Part shown: positions 49,213 to 59,000 of the stretch, piece after piece
Layout of the letters: the number at the start of each line of letters is the position of its first letter
Position numbering within the stretch: the stretch's first letter is position 1
Assembly (NCBI GenBank): GCA_014055525.1
Contig: WIAH01000014.1
Location: 1 to 64,000, forward strand
Reading direction: 5' to 3'
DNA length: 64,000 nucleotides
Origin: Nitrospira sp. CR1.3
GTDB lineage: Bacteria > Nitrospirota > Nitrospiria > Nitrospirales > Nitrospiraceae
Program-made: the position numbers and the translations under genes
Notes under the pieces: model-generated
The model's input: the letters and a program-made list of their open reading frames with translations, nothing else
Database searches by the model: none
Told to the model about the DNA's origin: nothing

Positions 49213-50388
49213 TCACAGCTCCTTGAGAAATTCCTGCCACGGAAGCGCCCGCACGCCGGAAGCGACGGCTTGTGTCGGTGTTCCCGCAAGCGGGGATTGA
49301 TGGACGAGGAACATCCTCGTGTCTCCGGCCTTTGCACGTCTTCGTTTCATCGCCTCGGCCAACCGTTGCATCGGCACAGCCATGGCCGGCGTCACCGTGC
49401 GCCCAGCCTTGCATTCCAAGAGCGACACCGCACCGGCGCGTCCCGGTACGAGAAAGTCCACCTCCAGACCCTGCTCGTCGCGAAAATAGAACAGCTCGCG
49501 CCGGCCACCCGCGTTCACCTGGGCCTTGGCTATCTCAGCAGCAATGAAGCCTTCAAACAACGCCCCTCGAAACGGCGACCGGGCGAGTTCCCCCGCTGTA
49601 TCAATGCCCAGCAAATGACATGCGAGGCCGGCATCGGCGAGATAAATCTTGGGCGACTTGATCAAGCGTTTGCCGAGGTTCTCATAAAACGGCGGCACGA
49701 TCAGAATTTGGGCCGTCGTCTCCAGCACACTGAGCCACTGGGCGATTGTCGGCACACTCACACCCAGGGGCGCGGCCAGATCGGTTTTGTTCAACACCTG
49801 TCCATGTCGGCTGGCCAGCAGGGAGAGGAACCGCCGGAACAACGCAAGATCCTTCACCGACGTTACGGCCCTGACATCCCGTTCCAGATACGTCTGCAAA
49901 TACGAACTGAACCACAGCCGCGCGTTGGCCGGACGCGCCACCACCTCGGGATACCCCCCACGCCACAGGCTCACCTTGGGCGTCTCACGCCACGACAGCG
50001 GGAGCAGTTGCAGCACTGCCGCACGGCCCGCCATGGATTCCGTCACACCCCTCATCAGCGGCGCCTCTTGCGAACCGGTCAGCATCCACCGGCCCGTGCG
50101 ACGCGGCCGGCGATCAATTCGGGCGCGAACGAATGCAAATACCTCCGGCACATTCTGCACCTCGTCGAGAATCGCGGGTGTCGGTACGGCATCGAGAAAG
50201 CCCTGCGGATCGGACCGGAACCGCGCCACCACATCGGGGTCTTCGAGCAGAAAATAACTCGCCGTGGGAAACAGCCGGCGCAGAAGCAGCGTCTTGCCGG
50301 CGCGGCGAGGTCCGGTCAGCACCACGGCCGGAAAGCCCTTCACCGCCCGCAACACCTGCTCCTCCAGTCGGCGTCGAATGTAGCGCAT
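49213..50388 (-). CDS. AAA+ ATPase with DUF4143 domain
   Basis: A 391-residue ATPase: Walker A TGPRRAGKTLLLR (about 25-37), Walker B PAILDEVQNVPEVF, sensor RWMLTGSQEAPLM, a helix-turn-helix (LAAPLGVSVPTIAQWLSVLE) and a C-terminal DUF4143 domain (YFRDEQGLEVDFLVPGRAGA, VSLLECKAG) with the D...E-x-K nuclease-like acids. Same family as 46579-47823 but clearly diverged. An imperfect dyad of TTGAGAAT and ATTTCTCAA lies just upstream of its start. Confidence 0.87.
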   Translation of the reverse strand: MRYIRRRLEEQVLRAVKGFPAVVLTGPRRAGKTLLLRRLFPTASYFLLEDPDVVARFRSDPQGFLDAVPTPAILDEVQNVPEVFAFVRARIDRRPRRTGRWMLTGSQEAPLMRGVTESMAGRAAVLQLLPLSWRETPKVSLWRGGYPEVVARPANARLWFSSYLQTYLERDVRAVTSVKDLALFRRFLSLLASRHGQVLNKTDLAAPLGVSVPTIAQWLSVLETTAQILIVPPFYENLGKRLIKSPKIYLADAGLACHLLGIDTAGELARSPFRGALFEGFIAAEIAKAQVNAGGRRELFYFRDEQGLEVDFLVPGRAGAVSLLECKAGRTVTPAMAVPMQRLAEAMKRRRAKAGDTRMFLVHQSPLAGTPTQAVASGVRALPWQEFLKEL

Positions 50389-50585
50389 GATTGAGAATTG
50401 TAAACTTCTGTTTTAGATTTCTCAATCCTGACCAGAGACGGGAGGGACAGCGATCGCGTGCTTCGGCTCTAAATTATTCCACGATGGGAGGGAATCGCAG
50501 TCATAGGCCGACGAGGCGATAGCCCATGAAGCGAGACGATCATGAGCGACCGGATAAACCTCAAATTCGCGAAACTTCCCCTCAT

Positions 50586-51042
50586 CTAAAACTTAAACCC
50601 AATGTCGAGCTTAAAGGTGGTAAATCCTGGGATTCCAGTATGAGATATGTCGATCCACTGCTGTCTCACTCCGCCACGAATGAGCACATATTGATTGATA
50701 TCCCATCGCAGCCCTCCTCCGATGCCGTAGGTCATGAACGTGTCGGATTTCGTCGGCTGCGCCGAGCCGCAAATATAACCCCACCAGGGGTCCCAGTAAC
50801 AACCCACAACCGGTGGACCATCGGCAATATCCGTGTTGATGTAGGTGCCAGCAAGGCTCCCTTCGACGTAGGGGGTCAGGGGAGTTGAGAGAATATTATA
50901 GGTGGCCACGAGACCGAAGGTGTTCATTTGAAGACTGCCGCTGATGTTCCGGGCAGGCCCCGTATTCCCCGGAGCCGGTTGCACGACCGCCTGATAATCA
51001 GGCTGACTCCAGGAAAACAATCCGGCAAGATTGAAGTGTTCG
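50586..51042 (-). pseudogene. Outer-membrane barrel, C-terminal fragment
   Basis: About 150 codons of barrel-type sequence (FNLAGLFSWSQPDYQAVVQP, LTPYVEGSLAGTYINTDIAD, DTFMTYGIGGGLRWDINQYV) end in KLDIGFKF, a proper terminal Phe. The N-terminus and signal peptide are missing: directly upstream is a 16-bp perfect hairpin and then sequence of a different gene. It is a broken gene, though a frame stays open across the junction. Confidence 0.65.
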
Positions 51043-51078
51043 GTGGAGCCCCACGGCTTGACAGCCGTGGGGCTCCAC
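51043..51078. repeat. Perfect 16-bp inverted repeat at fusion point
   Basis: GTGGAGCCCCACGGCT pairs perfectly with AGCCGTGGGGCTCCAC around a TGAC loop. It lies exactly between a barrel fragment and a sulfatase fragment. Its position suggests a recombination scar or a small inserted hairpin element. Confidence 0.75.
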
Positions 51079-51240
51079 TCTTGCCCTTGGGGAGAAGATC
51101 CTTCCCTGTGAACGTAGGATGCTCGAGATCGAGAGAGTGGCATACGAATGTCAGCTTGCCCTCGTGGACATACAGACCATAGCCGCCGACCAACCCGCCG
51201 TCTTGTATCAATGATCCGGCGACTGTATCCAAGCCTCAAA
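51079..51240 (-). pseudogene. Arylsulfatase C-terminal domain fragment
   Basis: The minus strand reads GSLIQDGGLVGGYGLYVHEG then KLTFVCHSLDLEHPTFTGKD. This resembles the C-terminal sandwich domain of the large sulfatase at 61093-63528 (GRFGGWSLYLKDGKPTYTYN). The catalytic part is absent and the piece ends at the hairpin at 51078. It is a remnant of a lost sulfatase. Confidence 0.6.
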
Positions 51241-51274
51241 CTGGCCATGATGTTGTTCCTCCCGATTCGGACGT

Positions 51275-52327
51275 CTACTTGACGGACTGCGCCTCCGGAA
51301 AGACCCAGGCGCCGCTCAGAATCTCCGGGTGCGGACGATAGAGGCGGACGATGTAGTTCCACCCCCGCATGATCGGCAGGCAATTGGCGATCTTCCCGTT
51401 ACACCCGCCGAACTGCACGGTCACGGAGCCGTCGATCCGCTTCTTTGCCGTGATGCTGTTCAGCGAGTAGGCGTCATACTTGTTTTGCTCGAAGTATCCC
51501 CTGGCGTTGTACACCGTGATGGACCAGAAGCCGTCGACCGGCACCTCGCGAACGGTCAATTTGTGAACCGTATCGCCGTCATTGCGAGTCGGCGTCACGT
51601 TGAGATACGTGGCTTCCGTCTCAGGATTTCCACCCCACGCGATCGCCGAGCCGATCAGATGCCGGAGCGGAGTCACCTGCTCCTTGGTGCCGAACATGTG
51701 TTTCGAATCCGGTATGGTGCTTCCCAGCACGATCAAGGCGTCGCGAATCCTCTTCTGGCCGCCCACATCCCAATGAGGAACCTCGAACTTCCCGGGGCTG
51801 GCTTGCTCGACCTTGATCGCATCTTGAAGGGCATGGACCTCCTCCAGATCTTTCGGATCGGACGGATCCACCAGCGTGCGAACGGCCATGGCGATATAGC
51901 GAGTGCCCATCTCGTCCCGCGCGAAGGTATAGCTTCCAGGCTTGTAGACGACGGCGGGGGTGAAATGATCCTCCGTGATGACCTGCATCGACATGAATCG
52001 CGCGCCTGCATCTGGGAGAGTAACAGTCGCCGGTCCTGCGTCGAGGTCGAGCACGGCGGCCGAATAGAGCGTATCCCGGTTCATGCGAACCACGCTCTGC
52101 TTGTCGATCGGAGTAAGCTGACGATAGTGCATGAACCGGCCGAATCCTTTGTCTCTGACGATATTGCTGAAATAGAGATCGGATTCGGCGCGGATAAAGT
52201 TGTCGGTGGTGACCGATACGGACTTCGCCGGCGGCGGATGAGTAGGCTTCGCGTGCACTCCGGCTGCGGACGGTATCAAGAGCGCCGGTGCTAGGCCGAG
52301 CGACATCAGCAGGATTGGCGTCTTCAT
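51275..52327 (-). CDS. DUF1254/DUF1214 exported protein
   Basis: A protein of about 350 residues with a signal peptide (MKTPILLMSLGLAPALLIPS, cleavage near AGVHA). The N-terminal half is DUF1254 (TPIDKQSVVRMNRDTLYSAA, VLDLDAGPATVTLPDAGARF, MSMQVITEDHFTP), the C-terminal half DUF1214 (VDGFWSITVYNARGYFEQNK, YIVRLYRPHPEILSGAWVFP). The pair occurs in many exported proteins without settled function. The ATG at 52327 is preferred to one 12 bases upstream. Confidence 0.85.
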   Translation of the reverse strand: MKTPILLMSLGLAPALLIPSAAGVHAKPTHPPPAKSVSVTTDNFIRAESDLYFSNIVRDKGFGRFMHYRQLTPIDKQSVVRMNRDTLYSAAVLDLDAGPATVTLPDAGARFMSMQVITEDHFTPAVVYKPGSYTFARDEMGTRYIAMAVRTLVDPSDPKDLEEVHALQDAIKVEQASPGKFEVPHWDVGGQKRIRDALIVLGSTIPDSKHMFGTKEQVTPLRHLIGSAIAWGGNPETEATYLNVTPTRNDGDTVHKLTVREVPVDGFWSITVYNARGYFEQNKYDAYSLNSITAKKRIDGSVTVQFGGCNGKIANCLPIMRGWNYIVRLYRPHPEILSGAWVFPEAQSVK

Positions 52328-52397
52328 GTTGGCTCCCACGTTTCAGAGTTCGGTGATCTCGCCCCCCTATTACCTATTTGTGCGTCTGTCTAGCCCG

Positions 52398-52595
52398 CTA
52401 TTGTTCATCCCTGATGTCGTCGAGCACATTCTCCATGATCGTCGCCGGATGGAAGCTCGGCGGAATCGAACGCGGTGGGAACTCCTTGAATGTCGCCGCG
52501 AACTTGAAGACCTCCTCCATCATCCCGCCGGAGATCCCCAATCCGGCTCCTACTTCAATCAAAGCGGTCGCGATGAACGGGGCTTGCGTCATCAT
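52398..52595 (-). CDS. Short protein with sulfatase-tail motif
   Basis: A 65-residue frame: ALIEVGAGLGISGGMMEEVF, KFAATFKEFPPRSIPPSFHP, ATIMENVLDDIRDEQ. The TFKEFPPR segment matches the C-terminus of the sulfatase just upstream (TTFKEFPPSQKVGSF), so this may be a sulfatase-tail remnant or a small helper protein. It lies 20 bp after that gene's stop. Confidence 0.45.
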   Translation of the reverse strand: MMTQAPFIATALIEVGAGLGISGGMMEEVFKFAATFKEFPPRSIPPSFHPATIMENVLDDIRDEQ

Positions 52596-52614
52596 GTTTC
52601 TTCAGTAGCAGACG

Positions 52615-54195
52615 TTAGTTGTTGCCGCCTCTCCGAAGCATTTCCATGACCTGGTCGAGACTGAAGCTGCCGACTTTCTGGCTGGGCGGGAATTCCTTGA
52701 ACGTGGTGAGAAAGTTCCCGATGTATTGCTGAGCCGGCACGAGAAGGAAGACGCGCTCTACCCGCCAGCGCTCGTAATCCATGCCGATATGGTCGGCCTG
52801 TTCGAACGGATCAGAGCGGAGGTTGAAAAGCTTCGGTAGCCGCAGAGTGACAAACGGTTCCTGCCAGACATCGAGGCCATGAGCCCGTTGCTCGGCAAAC
52901 ACGAGCTTCCATTGGTTGTAGCGCAGCCCCACCAACGAGCCGTCGTCGTTGAAATAGAAGAATTCATGACGGGGGTTCGGCGCTTTGCCGGCGAGTGCCT
53001 CGGTGATGTTGTACCCGTCCAGGTGGACCTTGAAGGTCTTGTCGCTGATCTTCATACCTTTCAAGAGCTGCTCCTTCACGTCCGGCACGCCAGCGGCGGC
53101 CAACAACGTGGGCAGCATGTCTTCGTGGGCAAAAAGATCGTTGTTGACGGTGCCGGGCTTGATGACGCCGGGCCAGCGGATGGCAGTCGGCACGCGATAG
53201 GCACCCTCCCAATTTGTGGCCTTTTCGCCACGGAACGGCGTCGTGCCGCCATCAGGCCAACTAAACGACTCGGCGCCGTTGTCGGTGGAGTACATGACGA
53301 TGGTGTTCTCTTCAAGGCCCAGTTCCTTGAGCTTGTCGAGGAGCTGGCCGACCATCGCATCGTGTTCGACCATGCCGTCTGGATAAATGCCGAGGCCGGT
53401 CTTGCCTGCGCTCTCCTTCTTCAGGTGGGTAAAGATATGCATCCGGGTCGAGTTCCACCAGAGGAAGAACGGCTTGTTCGCCTTCTTCGCACGTTCGAGA
53501 TATTCGAGCGAGGCCTTGGTGGTTTCTTCATCAATCGTCTCCATGCGCTTCTTGGTCAAAGGCCCGGTGCTCTCGATCTTCTGCGTGCCGTCCGGATTGG
53601 CCCAGGTATGAATCACGCCGCGCGTGTTGTACTTCTTGATCAATTCCGGATCTTTGAAGTAGTCCACATTCTCCGGTTCCTCCTCGGCATTGAGGTGGTA
53701 GAGCGAGCCCATGAACTCGTCGAAGCCGTGTGCTGTGGGCAGGTGCTCATCCCGGTCGCCCAGATGGTTCTTGCCGAACTGAGCCGTCATATAGCCCTGC
53801 CCTTTCAGCAGCTGGGCGATGGTGACGTCCCGCTCTTGAAGCCCTTCCTTGGCGCCAGGCAGACCGACTTTGAGCAGCCCGGTGCGGAAACCCACCTGGC
53901 CGGTGATAAAGGCGGCGCGGCCGGCGGTGCAGCTCTGCTGGCCATACCAGTCGGTAAACAGCGCGCCTTCCTTTGCGATGCGGTCAATGTTCGGCGTCTT
54001 GTAGCCCATCATGCCGTGGTTGTAGGCGCTGACGTTCCAGTAGCCGATGTCGTCGCCCCAAAGGATGACGATGTTGGGCTTGCCTCCCGTAGACGCGTCG
54101 GAGGCGGGCTTCTTCTGTTGGGCCTGCGCCTGAGCGCAAACCAACATCACGAGCGCGACCGCGAGCGCGAACGCTTTGCCCACTTGATTCTTCAT
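52615..54195 (-). CDS. Arylsulfatase (type I, Cys-type)
   Basis: A 526-residue exported sulfatase: signal peptide to about residue 25, metal-binding NIVILWGDDIGYWN with Asp48-Asp49, the formylglycine motif QQSCTAGRAAFITGQ (Cys89, C-T-A-G-R), PTAHGFDEFMGSLYHLNAEE, and the second metal site VMYSTDNGAESFSWPDG. Cys89 must be converted to formylglycine, plausibly by the FGE-like protein at 41266-42324. C-T-A-G-R in place of the more common C-x-P-x-R is allowed in the family. Substrate unknown. The downstream 65-residue frame shares its tail motif. Confidence 0.9.
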   Translation of the reverse strand: MKNQVGKAFALAVALVMLVCAQAQAQQKKPASDASTGGKPNIVILWGDDIGYWNVSAYNHGMMGYKTPNIDRIAKEGALFTDWYGQQSCTAGRAAFITGQVGFRTGLLKVGLPGAKEGLQERDVTIAQLLKGQGYMTAQFGKNHLGDRDEHLPTAHGFDEFMGSLYHLNAEEEPENVDYFKDPELIKKYNTRGVIHTWANPDGTQKIESTGPLTKKRMETIDEETTKASLEYLERAKKANKPFFLWWNSTRMHIFTHLKKESAGKTGLGIYPDGMVEHDAMVGQLLDKLKELGLEENTIVMYSTDNGAESFSWPDGGTTPFRGEKATNWEGAYRVPTAIRWPGVIKPGTVNNDLFAHEDMLPTLLAAAGVPDVKEQLLKGMKISDKTFKVHLDGYNITEALAGKAPNPRHEFFYFNDDGSLVGLRYNQWKLVFAEQRAHGLDVWQEPFVTLRLPKLFNLRSDPFEQADHIGMDYERWRVERVFLLVPAQQYIGNFLTTFKEFPPSQKVGSFSLDQVMEMLRRGGNN

Positions 54196-54260
54196 GATGG
54201 GTCTCCTTGTCAGAACAACAGCGTGGGGTGATTACTTTGGCACAACCACATTCTCATGAT

Positions 54261-55133
54261 TCAAATCACGGACGCCATGAAGCTGCCAGCCGGAATTGCC
54301 AGGAGCGGACAAGGCGTTCGACGCAGGATTCGCTCACTGTGGCTCCCTCGCAAGGCATCCAGAAAGCCATTTCGCCCATCAGTCGTCATGACGATCAGGC
54401 CGGCCTTGACCTCGCGCGCCGTTTCAATGATGACATCGATGACCTCACCCTGCTTGGCGACGACATTCGACTTCCAGCCCGGAAGCTCCGGAAGTTGTAC
54501 GGTCGGCATGCTCTCCTTTTCTCCGACATGGAGAAGGGTGAAGACGCCGCTGGGAATATTCAGACGGCGCGCCATGCGCGCGGCCCCCTGAATCGCCGGT
54601 TGTGCCGGCGGAACGGACGCAACGGGGATGAGGATATGGTTCAACGAAATGGAGCCGTCATCGAGAGAGACGAATCCATCCAGGCCTTTCGGGATGAACA
54701 AGGTCATCAGCCGCGACTTGCGCGCGATCGGAGCGGCGAGCGACTTGCTCAGCCACTGAGAGCTCTCTTTGCTTTGATCGGTGGCCAGAACAATCAGATC
54801 CGTATTGTGATTGTTCAGATAAGCCGTCACCGATTCCACGGGATCGTCATGCCGGGCTTGAATTTTCTTGACGCCGACTCCGAGCTTCGACACGTCGGCT
54901 TGCGAGCTGTTCTTCGGCAGTAACCCCCACCGCTCCAGCGTCGCCCGCACGCCGGGGAACTCCGTCCAATCGGAGGTCTCCTTCGTCGACACGTGAAGAA
55001 TGGTCAGATCGGCCTTGGCAACCAGCGCGGCCTTCAGCGCATGGGCAAAAGCCGTTTCGCTGGCCGGAGTAAAATCGGATGGATGAAAGACCTGTTGCAG
55101 GACCGGAACGTCCTTGGAATCCGCTGCAGGCAT
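54261..55133 (-). CDS. Tandem universal stress protein (UspA family)
   Basis: A 290-residue protein with two Usp folds. Repeat 1 runs from VFHPSDFTPASETAFAHALK to NHNTDLIVLATDQSKESSQW; repeat 2 from LNHILIPVASVPPAQPAIQG to KAGLIVMTTDGRNGFLDALR, then GSHSERILRRTPCPLLAIPA. Repeat 2 keeps a GxxG(x9)GS/T-like nucleotide-binding stretch; repeat 1 is degenerate. Usp proteins support survival under stress. It stands as a single gene. Confidence 0.88.
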   Translation of the reverse strand: MPAADSKDVPVLQQVFHPSDFTPASETAFAHALKAALVAKADLTILHVSTKETSDWTEFPGVRATLERWGLLPKNSSQADVSKLGVGVKKIQARHDDPVESVTAYLNNHNTDLIVLATDQSKESSQWLSKSLAAPIARKSRLMTLFIPKGLDGFVSLDDGSISLNHILIPVASVPPAQPAIQGAARMARRLNIPSGVFTLLHVGEKESMPTVQLPELPGWKSNVVAKQGEVIDVIIETAREVKAGLIVMTTDGRNGFLDALRGSHSERILRRTPCPLLAIPAGSFMASVI

Positions 55134-55223
55134 GCTTGCCTCCTTGTTTCAGGACCACCGCCGGGCCGGTCGCCGATCCGCTTCAGTCCTGCCGGCAGTG
55201 CGCCCATGATCTCCCAGGGACAA

Positions 55224-55261
55224 CAGTGCCCCCTTCCCTGCTTCGAGAGAAGGGGGCACTG
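55224..55261 (-). terminator. Strong hairpin after Spy-like gene
   Basis: AGTGCCCCCTTC (55225-55236) pairs perfectly with GAAGGGGGCACT (55249-55260), one more C-G pair outside. It lies 24 bases after the stop of the minus-strand gene 55285-55773. No T-run follows, so it may slow or protect transcripts rather than terminate by itself. Confidence 0.55.
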
Positions 55262-55284
55262 ACGCTCCCATCGTCGGGTCTGGT

Positions 55285-55773
55285 CTAGTACACCAGCGGA
55301 ATCTGTTGAGCCATCTCAAACTTGATCAGCGAACGGATCTTGGTCTCCATTTGAATGTAGCGCGCGACCTTCGTGGCCGGAATCACCTTTTCGAGCTTTT
55401 CCGCATAGGAGCGCTTCAGCTTCGTCTCCTGCTCCTCCACCGACAGAGCCTCGCCGAGCAGCTTCTTAGCGGTATCATTCGAGATCGATCCCTTATTGAA
55501 GGCGTCGGCGTATTCCATAATCGTCTTGCCGAGCTGCTTGTTCACGCCCTCCAGGTCCTTTTGATAGGACTCGTAGACCGGCCAGAAATTCTTGGCTTCC
55601 GCGTCCGTCAGTTCCATGTTGCTGGCGATCAGGAGTTTCTTGTCCGCCTTCAGCTTCTGCTTCAAGATCTCCATGTTGGTATCCGACTGCTTGGTGCCCA
55701 TCGCGTCTTCCGCGAAGGCTGGAACGGTCATCAACAGGGCCCCGGTGAGAAAGAGCGAAATCAGCTTGTACAT
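55285..55773 (-). CDS. Helical periplasmic protein, Spy/CpxP-like
   Basis: A 162-residue exported protein: signal peptide MYKLISLFLTGALLMTVPAF, then a long helical part: LKADKKLLIASNMELTDAEA, KNFWPVYESYQKDLEGVNKQ and VARYIQMETKIRSLIKFEMA. The TDAEAKNFWPVYxxY motif matches the protein at 40766-41269. The ATG at 55773 with GGATCGCTG upstream is preferred to one 87 bases earlier, since the signal peptide begins there. Confidence 0.78.
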   Translation of the reverse strand: MYKLISLFLTGALLMTVPAFAEDAMGTKQSDTNMEILKQKLKADKKLLIASNMELTDAEAKNFWPVYESYQKDLEGVNKQLGKTIMEYADAFNKGSISNDTAKKLLGEALSVEEQETKLKRSYAEKLEKVIPATKVARYIQMETKIRSLIKFEMAQQIPLVY

Positions 55774-55904
55774 GGTCAGCGATCCTTTCTGGTTTGGGTT
55801 GTGTAGAGATGTCAGAACGAGACAGCACGTGGAATTCCGCACACGACCGTTCTGCGTCATGTCAATCGATTCATATGCTTACCATCATTGACCGGCCACT
55901 GTAA

Positions 55905-55920
55905 CTGTCAAAATTGACAG
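55905..55920 (-). promoter_or_regulatory. Palindrome with -35-like TTGACA
   Basis: CTGTCAA-AA-TTGACAG is a perfect 7-bp dyad. Read on the minus strand it contains TTGACA, with AATGAT 16 bases further on as a possible -10, placing a promoter about 130 bases before the Spy-like gene. The dyad could bind a repressor over the -35 box. Confidence 0.35.
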
Positions 55921-55927
55921 GGGGCTC

Positions 55928-56002
55928 GGGGACGGACACCCTTCCCCGCGTCTGCCTGCCCACCGCATTGCTTCGGCAGACGGGCGTGTGGTGTCTGTCC
56001 CC
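55928..56002. terminator. GGGGAC-type hairpin, long version
   Basis: GGGGAC-G-GACACC pairs with GGTGTC-T-GTCCCC, one mismatch after the sixth pair as in the hairpins at 18053, 18653 and 19400, but with a longer, internally paired loop (GCCTGCC against CAGACGGGC). It lies just beyond the end of the AsmA-like gene and may terminate that operon. Confidence 0.6.
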
Positions 56003-56017
56003 AACCTCAAAGTTTCG

Positions 56018-59000
56018 CTACAGAACCTCCCGGCAGCCACTGACCAGGTTCTTCATTTTCCCTGCGAAGGAGCTGATGGTTCCTTTCGCTTGGTCCCAGG
56101 GCGATGGATCGACGCGATAGGTCAGGTTTTCCCCCGAACCTTTCACTCGCACGGCGAATGGCAGGGCCACGAAGCCGTCCGGCAGTACGAGGAGAGCGGA
56201 CATACAGGGGATTTTGACATTCTTGGCCAAGGACGGTCCGACCTTGACAAAGACCAGTCCATCGACCGCGCCGTCCTCTGCCATGGTGCCGCTGCCCTCC
56301 AATGACGAGACCGTGGCGGTCGTGGACATGCGATCGAGGCTCAGCACGCCTGAGTCCAGAGTCAGATCGCCACGGAAATCCGTGAATCCCATCTGACTGA
56401 ATTCCTGAACACGGGTGTACTTCGCAAGAAAATCAAACAATGGGATTCGCACGAATGTTCCGCCTGTGATGTCGAATACACCGGTCCCCTTGAGATGTCT
56501 TCTCGTGAGTCCTTCCTTCGCATCCACGTCTCCCCCGCCTGATGTCTGAAACGATCCGATTCCCGTCAAGCGGGCCGGCTCACCCGGTTCTACCGCCTGC
56601 AGAATGGATTCCAGGTTCAAACCCTGGCCCTTGCCGGACCATTCCATGCGAGACTGAGCGCCCTCATGTTTGAGCGCGACCGTCCCTTCAACCTGACCCT
56701 CTGCGAAGCCGGTTGGCTCCAGCATCACCTCCAGGATCTCCTCGGTTCCCTTGGCCGTCAGCCGCCCCGGCCCAATCGCCAGGCTGCGGTAGGAGACAGT
56801 CCCGATCGAGAAGTCCGCATCGAAGTTCGCGAGAAAGGCCTGCGCATCGGATTGCTTCCCTATATTTCGCGGGCTCTGTTTGCTTCCCTGTTGCGTTGTG
56901 GAGTCCGGCTTGGAATCTTGTGCCGAGAACAACGCCGCGTACCAGCCTGCGTCTAGAGAGGCCACCCTTCCCTTCAATGCCGCGCGCCGTTTTCTCCCGA
57001 AGTTTATAGATCCGCTCGCCGTCGCTTGATCGGCCAGACCATCGGGTCGATCTGCGGAAAGGGTGAATTTGGCGACAGTCAGCTCATCATCATGCCGGTT
57101 CAGGTCCTGCTCGATTCGCACCGTCGCCTCTGTGGGGCCTCCGTCTTTTCGTAACACCTGCACCGGTCCGATCATCTCCTGCCCGCTCAAGGTGAATTTC
57201 CCGTTCCTGCTGGTGTCCATACTCATGGTCAAGTCGGCGTTCACCGGCAACGGGCCAGGGATCCGCCCAGGCAAAGCTTTATAGAGATCGCTGACCGCCC
57301 CGCAGTCCAGCTGTCTGGCGACGATCCTGGCTGTTGCTTCAGCTCCGGATGAGACAAGCGGCCAGCGGCTCCAGAGCATGACCGTGCCGGCTTCTTTCGC
57401 TGCATGCTTCAGCGTCAACGTCATCGGATTCAGTTCTACGACCGTCCTGGGCGCGTTGACCTCCGCCTTGCCCTGTAAATCAATGTCATAGGCCAAAGAA
57501 TGTCCCGGCAGCGGCTTGAGGCGAAGATTGCGGGATCGAATTGTGGCCTGTAGCGAGATGGGGGAACGGCTTCCCTGGCTCAACAGGCGCCCTTCAGCCG
57601 TGACGGCGGCTCCCGCAACATATTTGAGTTGCGGCCCGCCGAGCATTCCCATCCTCGCCAGAAACGCCGTCATATTGTCCGTATTAAACTTCAGCGCCAG
57701 GTCCGCGCTCCCATCCGTCACATCGGTTGAGCCGCTGACTCGCGCCTCAGCCATGGTAGCCGAGCCCGCAAGCACGCGAATGTTCCAGGCTGTCACGTCG
57801 ATCAGGGAGGAATCTTTCACTGTGGCATCAATCCGGTTGCGAAACGTGACCGGATTGGTCACATGCACAACGCCTGAGTCGAGCGTCAAATTTCCGACGT
57901 CAAGATCTCCTGAGACAGATAACGGCTCCGCCTCCCCCCACCAGCGGATCGTCAGCTGCGAATTGACGAGGCCGGTCTTGATGTGATCCAACGCGGCAAT
58001 GTTCAGGAATTCGAGACGCGCCTTGAGTTGCTCAATGTCCAATCGATGCACGGCTATCCCGAGCGTGGCGATGGGGGTCTCTTGTCGCACCGTCGCGTGA
58101 CCCGCCCCTTTTACATTCAACGCCATATGAATCGGACGATCCAGGATGGCCGTGAGTACCGGTCGAGACTGCTGAAACGCTTGAAGGACCGCCTTGTCGA
58201 TCTGGAGCACCCGGCCCCTTCTGTTCAGATGCCCGGCCTGCCTCAGCGCCAGATTGAGGGGGATCGTCGGGTGAGCCTTCCCGGGAAGGCGGAGACTGAC
58301 CTGGCGGCCTCGAAGATCGATCTCCCACTTGAGCAGTTCTCCAGTCACCGTCGCCTGCGCAGTCCCGTTGAAACGACCATGGTCGAAGCCGGTCTTCCTC
58401 CAAGATGCCAGCAAAGGGTTGAGCGTGGTTGCCTGCAGATCGTTGAGGGTGAGCGATCCCTCGATATTCAGATCCATCGCAGGCGCCTTGAGATTGATCG
58501 TTCCCGAAAGGCGTAACGTGCCCCTGGATTGTTCGTTCATCGCGGCCGTGACGACATATGAAGAAATCCGCAGCCTGGTGAAATCAGTCAACGTTCCCTG
58601 AGCCACATGGTCGAATGTCACCGGTTGAGGAAGTGAACCCCCTCCGGCGCTTTCCATGAGGAGGTCTGAAAACTTCAGTCGTAGCGACAGGTCCACCACT
58701 CTTCCGCTGCTTCGACCGGATGCCGTGATCGCCCCTCCGACCCGTCCTGCCTGTAGACCTTCCAACCCCTTCCACCGGAGAACATCGAACCAAGGATGAA
58801 GATCGGCCACGTCGATATCATTGACTGCGAGCGCCCAATCCGCCTGAGAGGGGTTCGACGGTTCGAGATTTTCTCGTTCGGTGTCCCGGTCGCCCAGCTT
58901 GAAGAGCAACGTGCGTTTCAGTTCTCCCGCCAACCAGAGCTTATGGCGGTCCGCCACGTGGACATCAAAAATCTCCACCGCCAGGTCGCGAGAGCCGCTG

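Noticed and set aside
48949-50394. Long plus-strand open frame antisense to the YSC84 and DUF4143 genes
   Set aside because: It spans two well-supported opposite-strand genes and reads as low-complexity Arg/His/Pro-rich sequence.
52879-54231. 450-codon open frame antisense to the sulfatase
   Set aside because: The sense strand has the full sulfatase motif set; the antisense product shows no family features.
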